From Hyphomicrobiales bacterium (GTDB lineage: Bacteria > Pseudomonadota > Alphaproteobacteria > Rhizobiales > Rhizobiaceae), in the NCBI GenBank assembly GCA_900472175.1, contig UCHD01000004.1:774726-838725 (forward strand): 64,000 nucleotides of DNA. The letters run 5' to 3'. The notes under the pieces were generated by a model that was not told the DNA's origin, searched no databases, and saw only the letters and a list, made by a program, of their open reading frames with translations. Below, piece by piece: positions 56,651 to 64,000 of this stretch. The stretch's first letter is position 1. Every line of letters starts with the position of its first letter. Made by a program: the position numbers and the translations under genes.

Positions 56651-58183
56651 CTATTCGAGGAACGTTGCCGGATTGACCGCGCTGGCGTTCTTGCGAACCT
56701 CGAAGTGGACCTGCGGCTGCGTTGCCGTGCCGCTCATGCCGGATGCTGCAAGCGTCTGGCCGCGCTGGATTTTTTGGCCGCGCTGAACCTTCAGCTCCGA
56801 CGCATTGCCGTAGACGGTAACCGTACCGTCGTCGTGGCGCACCAGGACCGCGTTGCCAAGTTCCTTCAGGCTGCTGCCGGAATAGATAACCACGCCGTTT
56901 TCGGCAGCCTTGATCGGCGTACCCTCGGGGACCGAGATGTTGATGCCGTCGTTGCGGTTGCCTTCGACATTGGCACCGTATCCGGCAATGACTGCACCGC
57001 GAACCGGCCAGCGATACTTGCTGATACCGGTTGCCTTCGGCGATGCTTCCGGCACGTCCTCACGCGAGGCGACTTCCGTGACCGACTGCTTGGCGACCGG
57101 CGCCGTGTATTCGGCAGGCTTCGTGGTGTCTGCCTTGGCAACCTTCGCGTCAGCCTTTTTCGGAACCGACGCCGTGACGACCTGATCTGCAGCCGAGGCA
57201 TTGCCGCCCGGGATCTTCAGCGTCTGGCCGATGCGGATTGCAGCGCTGGTCAGGCCGTTTTCCTTGCGCAGGGCATCGACCGATACGCCGTTTGCCTTGG
57301 CGATCCGGTTGATGGAATCACCCGCCTTGACAGTGTAAGTGCCGCCCTGGCCGTTGCCGTCACCGGAAACCGGCTGCTTGCCAGTGGCCATATCGGTGCG
57401 ATTGACGCCCTTTTCGCGGGACTGGGACTGGCCGGGCAGGATTGCCACGTCGCGGCTATCCGGCTGGATCGGGATATTCTTCTGCTTGTCGACATCAAGG
57501 CTGGTTGCGGCATCCGATGCTGACGCCTTGGCGGCACTGCTGGCGACGCCGAAGGTCGGGATCAGGATGCGCTGGCCAGGTTCAGCCTGGGATGAAGACG
57601 TCAGACCGTTTGCCTTGAGAATTTCCTTCTCCGGCACACCAAACCGCTTGGAGAGTGTCGCAACGGTATCGCCCTGACGCAGCAGGACGGCAGGAGCATT
57701 CGCAGTAGACCAGCCGCCCTTAGAGGTGGTCGCCGTCGCGATCGGATCGGCGCTCAGGGTCTGTTCGGCTTTCGCCAGATTGCGAGCCGCTGGCATGGGC
57801 TGCGCCAGCGATGTGTCACGCACCTTCGAAGCCGGGTCTGCCAGTGCGACACGCTGAACATTGATCGGCGTCGAGGCTTCCCGGGCACGAGAGACCGGCG
57901 TAGATGCGGTATTGACCGGATCAGGGAACGGCTGACTGACGGCCTCCTGGCGATTGACTTGGCCAACCGGCGCAGCTGCCAAATTACCGCCCTGCACATC
58001 GCCGCGTGGAATGGGGACATTGCTGCCGGCTATAGAGCTGGTCGTCAGATTATCGGACTTCGAAAAAAGCCCACCAAAGCGGCTCGCATCGGAGCTGCAT
58101 CCTGTCGCTACGCTTGCCAGCAATACTGCTGCAAACAGGCGAACAGCGGACTTCCCCACACTCGATGAAACTCTAATACGCAT
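56651..58183 (-). CDS. LysM and M23-domain lipoprotein (NlpD/EnvC-like murein hydrolase factor)
   Basis: A 510-residue protein. It has a lipoprotein signal (LLASVATGCSS), two LysM repeats (VLLRQGDTVATLSKRFGVPEKEILKANG and YTVKAGDSINRIAKANGVSVDALRKENG), and a C-terminal M23 domain with NDGINISVPEGTPIKAAENGVVIYSG and QPQVHFEVRK. The first metal His is replaced (NDGINIS rather than HxG.D), as in NlpD/EnvC-type activators of amidases. It probably acts in septal peptidoglycan splitting. It lies in the pcm-surE-serS-tat direction. Confidence 0.92.
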   Translation of the reverse strand: MRIRVSSSVGKSAVRLFAAVLLASVATGCSSDASRFGGLFSKSDNLTTSSIAGSNVPIPRGDVQGGNLAAAPVGQVNRQEAVSQPFPDPVNTASTPVSRAREASTPINVQRVALADPASKVRDTSLAQPMPAARNLAKAEQTLSADPIATATTSKGGWSTANAPAVLLRQGDTVATLSKRFGVPEKEILKANGLTSSSQAEPGQRILIPTFGVASSAAKASASDAATSLDVDKQKNIPIQPDSRDVAILPGQSQSREKGVNRTDMATGKQPVSGDGNGQGGTYTVKAGDSINRIAKANGVSVDALRKENGLTSAAIRIGQTLKIPGGNASAADQVVTASVPKKADAKVAKADTTKPAEYTAPVAKQSVTEVASREDVPEASPKATGISKYRWPVRGAVIAGYGANVEGNRNDGINISVPEGTPIKAAENGVVIYSGSSLKELGNAVLVRHDDGTVTVYGNASELKVQRGQKIQRGQTLAASGMSGTATQPQVHFEVRKNASAVNPATFLE

Positions 58184-58466
58184 GACACTTTACCCACTTG
58201 GAACACAACTCGGTGTAAAATGATTAAAACGCATTAGAGTTACCGCGCAGTTAAAGCCGCTGCCGGCGCGCATGTTTTTTGATGAATTGATAACCATGAT
58301 GGCTGTGGCCGGCCAGGCTCTGCGGAATTTTCCCGGCTGAACGGCCTGAGAAACAGGCGCCGCAGAAGCACAGTCCAAACGGGGTCAAAGCCTTAAACCT
58401 CGATCGGTCCTTTGCAGCTCGCATCCATGACGCCAAATACATGCGGCTTTTATGCGGCGCCCAGGT

Positions 58467-59123
58467 TCAGAAATTTTCCTGGTAGAATTTCTCGATTTCG
58501 GACACGGGATTGCGCGTCTGCGTGACATCCTCGTAGCTGATCGTGCCCGTATCCCAGCCGAACATGTCGCCGGTGATCATGCCGAATGGTTCGGGCGCTG
58601 CCGTCAATTCCGACTGCACCTTGTCGGCATCGAGCAGCACGCTGACGAGGGTTTGAAATGCCTGTCCGCCGTCCATGCCGCTTTCGTCGCTATAGGCGAC
58701 CGAACGCGCACCGGCAATCGCTGCGTCGCGGGTGCCGAAATAACGCAGGCTGTTCTGGTCTTCCGGGCGCAGGTTGTCATAGTACTCGATGAAGGCCCGG
58801 TAATAGGCCTTGTGATCGCCCGTCTCGCTGTATTTGCCAAAGGCCTGGTATTCGCGCGCGGCGAGCTGCGGCGACAGCGTGTTGCTCCACTCGCCTCTCG
58901 TCAATGCCGGATATTTTTCCTGCACCCGCTTGGTCCGGCCAAGAAACAGAAGCGCGTCTGCAGAAAGCGAGACACGCGAGGACGGATCGTAGCCGCCAGT
59001 CGAAAATGCGGCTGCACCTCCGTCTTCCCGGCTGCCCGGGGCGCCTTGCGCTGCGGCGCGGCCGGCCAGATTATTCAGGCCATCTCCGGCGGCTGAAGAA
59101 TTCAATCTGTTTGCGATCTGCAT
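58467..59123 (-). CDS. hypothetical protein, conserved setting beside pcm
   Basis: A 218-residue protein without membrane helices, Ala/Gly/Ser-rich at the N-terminus and acidic, aromatic-rich in the C-terminal half (KYSETGDHKAYYRAFIEYYDNLRPEDQ). I do not recognise the family. The start at 59123 follows AGGAG, which decides it against one 42 bp upstream. Confidence 0.7.
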   Translation of the reverse strand: MQIANRLNSSAAGDGLNNLAGRAAAQGAPGSREDGGAAAFSTGGYDPSSRVSLSADALLFLGRTKRVQEKYPALTRGEWSNTLSPQLAAREYQAFGKYSETGDHKAYYRAFIEYYDNLRPEDQNSLRYFGTRDAAIAGARSVAYSDESGMDGGQAFQTLVSVLLDADKVQSELTAAPEPFGMITGDMFGWDTGTISYEDVTQTRNPVSEIEKFYQENF

Positions 59124-59427
59124 CTGCCGTCTCCTGCGCTTTAACGCCTGGAATGAAGCTGACACATGCGCTTCCGGTCAGAGGTCAGCCCGTCTGTGTG
59201 ACTTTGGTGCGCATGTTTCGGTTAGGCCCCGAAGCTTGCACGAAACTGACGATAGTTAACCAAAAATTAACGCGCTGTTTTCACAAGGAGAAATCACTTA
59301 ACAAGCAAGACCGCACAGACACGGACATACCACGCCGCCACAGCGCGCAGCGGAATCGGTGCGCCCCACCACGTTTTTCCGGGTTGTTTTTTTGAACATC
59401 AGCCGTCAGCGGGAGGGATCCGGGGCT
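59124..59427. other. intergenic stretch upstream of the hypothetical gene
   Basis: About 300 bp, partly AT-rich (near 59250-59310). It should hold the promoter of the hypothetical gene and the end of the pcm transcript. No gene or clear terminator was seen. Confidence 0.45.
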
Positions 59428-60066
59428 TCAGAGGAAGGAGGCGACTTGCGGCACGAACGGCAGGTATGGCGCGTCGAACAGGTCTTCGCGGTCAAAGCGG
59501 CTGCCGGTGCGCGTCAACCGGACGATCCGGCATTCGGTTTCGCTCATCATGATCGGCACGACGAGAATGCCACCCGATACGAGATGATCGGAAAAAACCC
59601 GTGGCAGGCTGGAGAAGGCCGTGGTGACGAGGATACGGTCAAAGGTCCCCTCGCCGGTCGGGCCGATGCTGCCATCAGCCTGGCGAACGATCACATTGCG
59701 GATGCCGGCTTTCTCCAGGTTTCGCTGAGCGCCGGTGACGAGCGTCTTGTAGCGCTCGATGGTCAGGATACGTTCGGCGATCCGTCCCATCACCCCGGCG
59801 GTAAAGCCGCTGCCGGTGCCAACCTCAAGGACGCGCTGTCCCGGCTTGACGTTGAGGCTGTGGAGCAACCGGACAGAGAAATCGAAGCCTTCCATGAACG
59901 CACCGCATTCCAGCGGAACGAGCCGTGAGGAATAGGCGTTTTCCTGATATTGCGGCGGCGTAAAAATCGTCCGCGGCGTCTGCTCGACGGCGTTGAGCAA
60001 TTCCTTGTTGGAAATCCCTTCGGCCCGCAAACGCAGCACCAAAGCGGCAAATCCTTCCTGCTCCAT
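59428..60066 (-). CDS. pcm: protein-L-isoaspartate O-methyltransferase
   Basis: A 212-residue SAM-dependent methyltransferase: LLNAVEQTPRTIFTP, QRVLEVGTGSGFTAGVMGRI (motif I) and ILVTTAFSSLPRVFSDHLVSGGILVVPI. It repairs isoaspartyl residues in aged proteins. The start at 60066 lies 11 bp after the surE stop; the longer frame upstream is a shadow of surE. Confidence 0.94.
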   Translation of the reverse strand: MEQEGFAALVLRLRAEGISNKELLNAVEQTPRTIFTPPQYQENAYSSRLVPLECGAFMEGFDFSVRLLHSLNVKPGQRVLEVGTGSGFTAGVMGRIAERILTIERYKTLVTGAQRNLEKAGIRNVIVRQADGSIGPTGEGTFDRILVTTAFSSLPRVFSDHLVSGGILVVPIMMSETECRIVRLTRTGSRFDREDLFDAPYLPFVPQVASFL

Positions 60067-60077
60067 GACGCGCGGGC

Positions 60078-60848
60078 TCAATCGGCGTCTCCGTCGAGAA
60101 GCGCGCGGGCGACACGGTCCTGCACGGCATAATCGGTCAGATCCAGCTTCAAGGGCGTCACGGAGATCTTGTGCTCGCGGATCGCGTGGATATCGGTTCC
60201 CGCCCGGAAGTCGCCGTGGCGCTCGCCAAAACGGAGCCAATAATAGGGATGGCCGCGTCCATCGGAGCGTTCATCGATCGACAGGCCGAAATCAAGCTTG
60301 CCCTGACAGGTCACTTCGGTGCCGGTCACCGCATCGGCCGAACAGTTAGGGAAATTCAGGTTGAGGAACGTCCCGTCCGGCAGATCAAGATTCATCAGCT
60401 TCCTCAGAAGCTTGGGCGCGTGGGTTTCCACAACATCCCAGGGAACGATACCGCCATCTGCGTGGCGAAAGGCCTGGCTGAGGGCAAATGAACGGATGCC
60501 CTGCAGCGTTCCTTCGATGGCGCCGGCAATCGTGCCGGAATAGGTGACGTCGTCGGCCATGTTGGCGCCGACATTGACACCCGACAGAATGAGATCTGGC
60601 TTGACGTCGAGAACCTTGCGCACGCCCATGATGACGCAATCGGTCGGCGTCCCGCGCAGTGCGAAATGCTTTTCCGAGACCTGCCTTAGACGCAGCGGCT
60701 CCGACAGGGTCAGAGAATGCGCAAGACCGCTCTGGTCCGTTTCCGGCGCCACCACCCAGACGTCATCAGAGAGCGTCCGGGCGATCCGTTCGAGCACGGC
60801 TAGGCCTTCGGCATGGATGCCATCATCATTTGTCAGCAGAATTCGCAT
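60078..60848 (-). CDS. surE: 5'-nucleotidase SurE
   Basis: A 256-residue enzyme beginning [19 protein letters not shown], with the metal-binding Asp pair, [17 protein letters not shown] and [22 protein letters not shown]. It dephosphorylates nucleoside monophosphates in stress survival. It stands between serS and pcm as in many proteobacteria, with small gaps on both sides. Confidence 0.96.
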   Translation of the reverse strand: MRILLTNDDGIHAEGLAVLERIARTLSDDVWVVAPETDQSGLAHSLTLSEPLRLRQVSEKHFALRGTPTDCVIMGVRKVLDVKPDLILSGVNVGANMADDVTYSGTIAGAIEGTLQGIRSFALSQAFRHADGGIVPWDVVETHAPKLLRKLMNLDLPDGTFLNLNFPNCSADAVTGTEVTCQGKLDFGLSIDERSDGRGHPYYWLRFGERHGDFRAGTDIHAIREHKISVTPLKLDLTDYAVQDRVARALLDGDAD

Positions 60849-60873
60849 CTTTACCCCTGCCGCCAGACGCGGC

Positions 60874-62157
60874 TCAACCGGCCTTTTCGATCTTCGTGAG
60901 GCCGCCCATGTAGGGCAACAATACGGCCGGGATGGTTACCGATCCGTCTTCATTCAGATAGTTTTCGATGACGGCGATCAGAGCGCGGCCTACTGCTGTG
61001 CCGGAGCCGTTCAGCGTGTGAACGAACTTCAGAGCCTTGTCGTCCTTCACCCGGTAGCGGGTATTCATCCGCCGGGCCTGGAAATCGCCACACACCGAGC
61101 AGGACGAGATTTCGCGATAGGCGTCCTGCCCCGGCAGCCAGACTTCCAGATCGTAAGTCTTGCGGGCGCCAAAGCCCATGTCGCCGGTGCATAGCGTCAT
61201 GACACGATAGTGCAGACCGAGACGTTTCAATACTTCCTCGGCACAGGCCGTCATGCGCTCATGTTCGCCGATAGAGTTTTCCGCATCGGTAATCGACACG
61301 AGTTCGACCTTGTTGAACTGATGCTGGCGCAGCATGCCACGGGTATCGCGCCCTGCGGAACCTGCTTCCGAGCGGAAGCACGGCGTCAGCGCGGTGAAGC
61401 GCAGCGGCAGGGCATCGGCCTCAAGAATCTGTTCGCGCACCATATTGGTCAACGGCACTTCTGCCGTCGGGATCAGCCATCGGCCATCCGTGGTCTTGAA
61501 AAGATCCTCGGAGAACTTTGGCAGCTGCCCCGTACCGTACATCGCCTCGTCCCGCGTCATCAGCGGCGGCTGAACTTCCAGATAGCCATGCTCGCCGGTG
61601 TGCAGGTCGAGCATGAACTGGCCGAGCGCTCGCTCGAGGCGCGCCAGCTGGCCCTTGACGATGGTAAAGCGCGACCCGGCGATCTTGGCCGCCCCTTCGA
61701 AATCGAGCCAGCCGAGCTCTTCGCCGATTTCGAAATGTTCCTTCGGCTGGTGATTCCAACCCGGCTTCTGGCCATGACTGAGCTTGACCACGTTGCCGTG
61801 TTCGTCACTGCCGACAGGAACGTCGTCGAGCGGAATATTCGGAATGCTGGACAAGGCTTCGATGAGGGCGGCGTCCGTCAGCCGGTTTTCCTCTTCCAAC
61901 GCCGGCATCGTGGTCTTCAATTCGGCCACTTCCGCCTTCAACTTGTCGGCAAGCTCGCTATTCTTCTGCGCCATCGCAGCGCCGATTTCCTTGGATGCGG
62001 CATTGCGGCGCGACTGCATATCCTGCAGCGACTGGACGAGAGAGCGGCGCTTTTCATCGAGCGAAATCAGTGCTGCCGACAGGGGCTCGGCGCCGCGCTT
62101 TGCAAGTGCGGCGTCCAGGGCTTCGGCATTATCCCTAATCCATTTGATATCAAGCAT
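60874..62157 (-). CDS. serS: seryl-tRNA synthetase
   Basis: A 427-residue class II synthetase. The N-terminal coiled coil (about 30-105) binds tRNA-Ser. The catalytic part has [34 protein letters not shown] (motif 2) and [18 protein letters not shown] (motif 3). It is located between tatC (69 bp upstream) and surE (25 bp downstream). Confidence 0.97.
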   Translation of the reverse strand: MLDIKWIRDNAEALDAALAKRGAEPLSAALISLDEKRRSLVQSLQDMQSRRNAASKEIGAAMAQKNSELADKLKAEVAELKTTMPALEEENRLTDAALIEALSSIPNIPLDDVPVGSDEHGNVVKLSHGQKPGWNHQPKEHFEIGEELGWLDFEGAAKIAGSRFTIVKGQLARLERALGQFMLDLHTGEHGYLEVQPPLMTRDEAMYGTGQLPKFSEDLFKTTDGRWLIPTAEVPLTNMVREQILEADALPLRFTALTPCFRSEAGSAGRDTRGMLRQHQFNKVELVSITDAENSIGEHERMTACAEEVLKRLGLHYRVMTLCTGDMGFGARKTYDLEVWLPGQDAYREISSCSVCGDFQARRMNTRYRVKDDKALKFVHTLNGSGTAVGRALIAVIENYLNEDGSVTIPAVLLPYMGGLTKIEKAG

Positions 62158-62226
62158 GGTCGTTCAGGTCCTGATCGGTCTTGGTAAAAACTGAGACCCG
62201 AACGCATTGGCTGATACACAAGCGTA

Positions 62227-63045
62227 TCAGCCGGCGTTTTCCTCCGCCTCGGCAACCTCGCGCGCAGCTGCGTCGCGCGCCCGTTGCCGCTCGATGAGTC
62301 GGGCCGTGTAGATGGAAATCTCGTAGAGAAGGATGGCAGGCAGGGCAAGGCCGATCTGGGATACAGGATCCGGCGGCGTCAGGATGGCGGCGGCGATGAA
62401 CGCGATGACGATTGCATATTTCCGCTTTTCCTTCAGGCCATCCGCCGTGACAAAACCGACACGCGCAAGCAGCGTGGTGATAACAGGCAGCTGGAACACC
62501 AGGCCGAACGCGAAGATCAGCGACATGATCAGGCTCAGATATTCCGAAACCTTAGGCAGAAGCTGGATCGACACCTGCCCGTTGCTGCCATCCTGCTGCA
62601 TAGCCAGGAAGAACCACATGACCATCGGCGTGAAGAAGAAATAGACGAGACAACCACCGAGAATGAACAGGATAGGCGATGCAATCAAAAACGGCAGGAA
62701 AGCCGCGCGCTCGTTCTTGTAAAGCCCGGGCGCGACGAATTTGTAGACCTGCGAGGCAATCACCGGAAACGCGATCACCAGCGCGCTGAACATCGCCACC
62801 TTGATCTGGGTGAAGAAAAATTCCTGGGGCGCGGTATAGATCAGCTCAACCGATCCGTGATTGAGACCAGCCCAATCGACCGCCCATTTGAATGGCTGGA
62901 CAAGGATATTGAAGATACCCTTGGCAAAATAGAAGCAGACGAGAAAGGCCACGAAGAACGCACCGACGGCCCACATCAGGCGCGCGCGCAGTTCAATCAG
63001 GTGCGCCATCAGCGGCTGGGGCTTGTCTTCGATATCGCCGCTCAT
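62227..63045 (-). CDS. tatC: twin-arginine translocase subunit TatC
   Basis: A 272-residue protein with six helices. It begins with DKPQPLMAHLIELRARLMWA, including the conserved HLxELRxR segment that binds the signal peptide, and YTAPQEFFFTQIKVA follows. The C-terminus is a charged tail. The ATG overlaps the tatB stop by 4 bp. Confidence 0.97.
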   Translation of the reverse strand: MSGDIEDKPQPLMAHLIELRARLMWAVGAFFVAFLVCFYFAKGIFNILVQPFKWAVDWAGLNHGSVELIYTAPQEFFFTQIKVAMFSALVIAFPVIASQVYKFVAPGLYKNERAAFLPFLIASPILFILGGCLVYFFFTPMVMWFFLAMQQDGSNGQVSIQLLPKVSEYLSLIMSLIFAFGLVFQLPVITTLLARVGFVTADGLKEKRKYAIVIAFIAAAILTPPDPVSQIGLALPAILLYEISIYTARLIERQRARDAAAREVAEAEENAG

Positions 63046-63668
63046 GCGTCACCTTTTTTCTTCGTCGTCTTGGCAGCAGGCTTGCGGACGGCTGGCGTCA
63101 CACTGTCAGCCACTGTCGCCTTCGCCTTTTTCGCAGGCGCTTTCGCAACGGGCGAAATGGCGGCTTCGGCAACCACGGCCTTCGGCTTGGCAACCCGTTT
63201 GGCCTTCGGCTTTTCTGCAGCGGCGGCGCGGTCCATCTGCTTGGCAGCCGACGCAAGCGCTGCGGCTGAAACCGGATCGGCCTTGGGCTGATCCTGCAGT
63301 ACGGCGGCTTCGGCCGAAACAGTGGCCGGAGGGACACCGTCCGGTGACTTCGGCGCTGAATCGGTGGTGGTCGCCTTCTGCAGATCGGCCTTGATCTCGT
63401 TGCCCATCTGCCTAAGCGGGTTCATCGCCTCGCGGATGGTGTTGGCCGGATTGAGCTTCTGCGCGTCGCTCAACGTCTTTCGCACGTCGTCGAGATCGGC
63501 TTCCTTGAGGGCTTCGTCGAATTGCTGGCGGAAATCGTTCGCCATGCCGCGCATCTTCGTCATCATCTTGCCAAATGTTCGCAACATCGGCGGCAGGTCC
63601 TTCGGACCGACGACGATAATCAGAACGATGGCGATAACGACAAGCTCGGTCCAGCCGACATCAAGCAT
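63042..63668 (-). CDS. tatB: twin-arginine translocase subunit TatB
   Basis: A 208-residue protein beginning MLDVGWTELVVIAIVLIIVV, one helix, then GPKDLPPMLRTFGKMMTKMRGMANDFRQQFDE (amphipathic helix). The long C-terminal Ala/Lys/Pro-rich tail is variable. The start at 63668 is the family start; an upstream in-frame GTG at 63683 would add five residues. Confidence 0.94.
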   Translation of the reverse strand: MLDVGWTELVVIAIVLIIVVGPKDLPPMLRTFGKMMTKMRGMANDFRQQFDEALKEADLDDVRKTLSDAQKLNPANTIREAMNPLRQMGNEIKADLQKATTTDSAPKSPDGVPPATVSAEAAVLQDQPKADPVSAAALASAAKQMDRAAAAEKPKAKRVAKPKAVVAEAAISPVAKAPAKKAKATVADSVTPAVRKPAAKTTKKKGDA

Positions 63669-63740
63669 TCTCAGGAACTCCACAAAACCGAAGGCGGCAG
63701 GGCCCGCCCAGACGGGTCAGGCCCTGAACAAAATGCATGA

Positions 63741-63947
63741 TCAGCGGACTTCGTCGGATTTGTGTTCGACCGTCTTGCCGTCGACGGTCTTGTCGGCCGA
63801 TGCCGTCTCGTCTTCAGTCATGCCCTTCTTGAAGCTCTTGATGCCCTTGGCAACATCGCCCATCAGTTCAGGGATCTTGCCACGGCCGAACAGTAGCAGA
63901 ACGACGACCAGAACGATCAGCCAATGCCAGATACTAAAGGAACCCAT
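63741..63947 (-). CDS. tatA: twin-arginine translocase subunit TatA
   Basis: A 68-residue protein: [20 protein letters not shown], then [23 protein letters not shown], the TatA helix-hinge-amphipathic helix layout, and an acidic tail. The ATG at 63947 follows an AGGGAGTAAG site. It is the first gene of the tatABC-serS-surE-pcm series within the window. Confidence 0.95.
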   Translation of the reverse strand: MGSFSIWHWLIVLVVVLLLFGRGKIPELMGDVAKGIKSFKKGMTEDETASADKTVDGKTVEHKSDEVR

Positions 63948-64000
63948 ATTCTTACTCCCTTGAAGCCTGTAACCCCGATTTAAGATGTTCAACCATCTTT

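Overview
The window looks like the main chromosome of an alphaproteobacterium of the Rhizobiaceae (Rhizobium/Agrobacterium relatives). The basis is gene order and signals read by eye, not a database search. The evidence is the tatA-tatB-tatC-serS-surE-pcm block, the yajC-secDF block followed by a Mth938-like and a squalene/phytoene-synthase-like gene, an alphaproteobacterial LexA box (GTTC-N7-GTTC), small RNAs with the CCUCCUCCC anti-Shine-Dalgarno motif, and a class I PHA synthase.

Left part (1 to about 22.1 kb) is accessory. On the minus strand at the left edge lies a Gabija-like pair: a UvrD-type helicase cut by the window edge and an OLD-family ATPase/TOPRIM nuclease. Then come a tiny secreted Cys/His-rich protein, a DUF4236-SH3 membrane protein and an exported staphylococcal-nuclease-like protein. 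Next is a tightly coupled four-gene plus-strand operon (5864-10698): a four-helix membrane protein with coiled coils, a membrane-anchored protein with a possible vWA-like fold, a ZorA/MotA-like channel with a very long coiled-coil tail, and a ZorB/MotB-like OmpA protein. I regard this operon as the best candidate for an undescribed, possibly defensive, ion-motor system. After it, on the minus strand, is the SOS mutagenesis cassette imuA-imuB-dnaE2 with xthA and a small gene; a LexA box overlaps the imuA promoter. Divergent to it run two small genes and an SRAP (YedK/HMCES-like) gene. The SRAP gene is broken twice: by an IS1111-type IS110-family element inserted exactly at its start codon, and by a later frameshift. 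The non-coding right end of the element contains short sequences matching both the reconstructed target and the element's own ends, as expected for a seekRNA/bridge RNA. An AlpA-like regulator beside the 3' end of a tRNA-Arg(TCT) gene marks the probable right border of an integrated island.

Right part (22.1-64 kb) is core chromosome. It carries a complex I NDUFS4-like subunit, DUF192 and double cold-shock proteins, glyoxalase I, a peptidase M15 lipoprotein, two tandem tRNA-Glu genes with matching promoters, recJ, homoserine dehydrogenase, an AlaC-like aminotransferase, phaC, sfsA, map, radC, corA, the soluble transhydrogenase sthA, an RND efflux pump pair, trigger factor, a tRNA-Leu, a GDYXXLXY/DUF2157 pair, two tandem anti-SD small RNAs followed by two DUF1127 genes, trmFO, the secDF/yajC block with two relatives of mitochondrial complex I assembly factors, a DUF815-type ATPase, a LysM-M23 lipoprotein, pcm, surE, serS and tatCBA.

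Starts were chosen from ribosome binding sites, signal peptides and family starts. No computational search was possible, so family names rest on motifs recognised in the translations.
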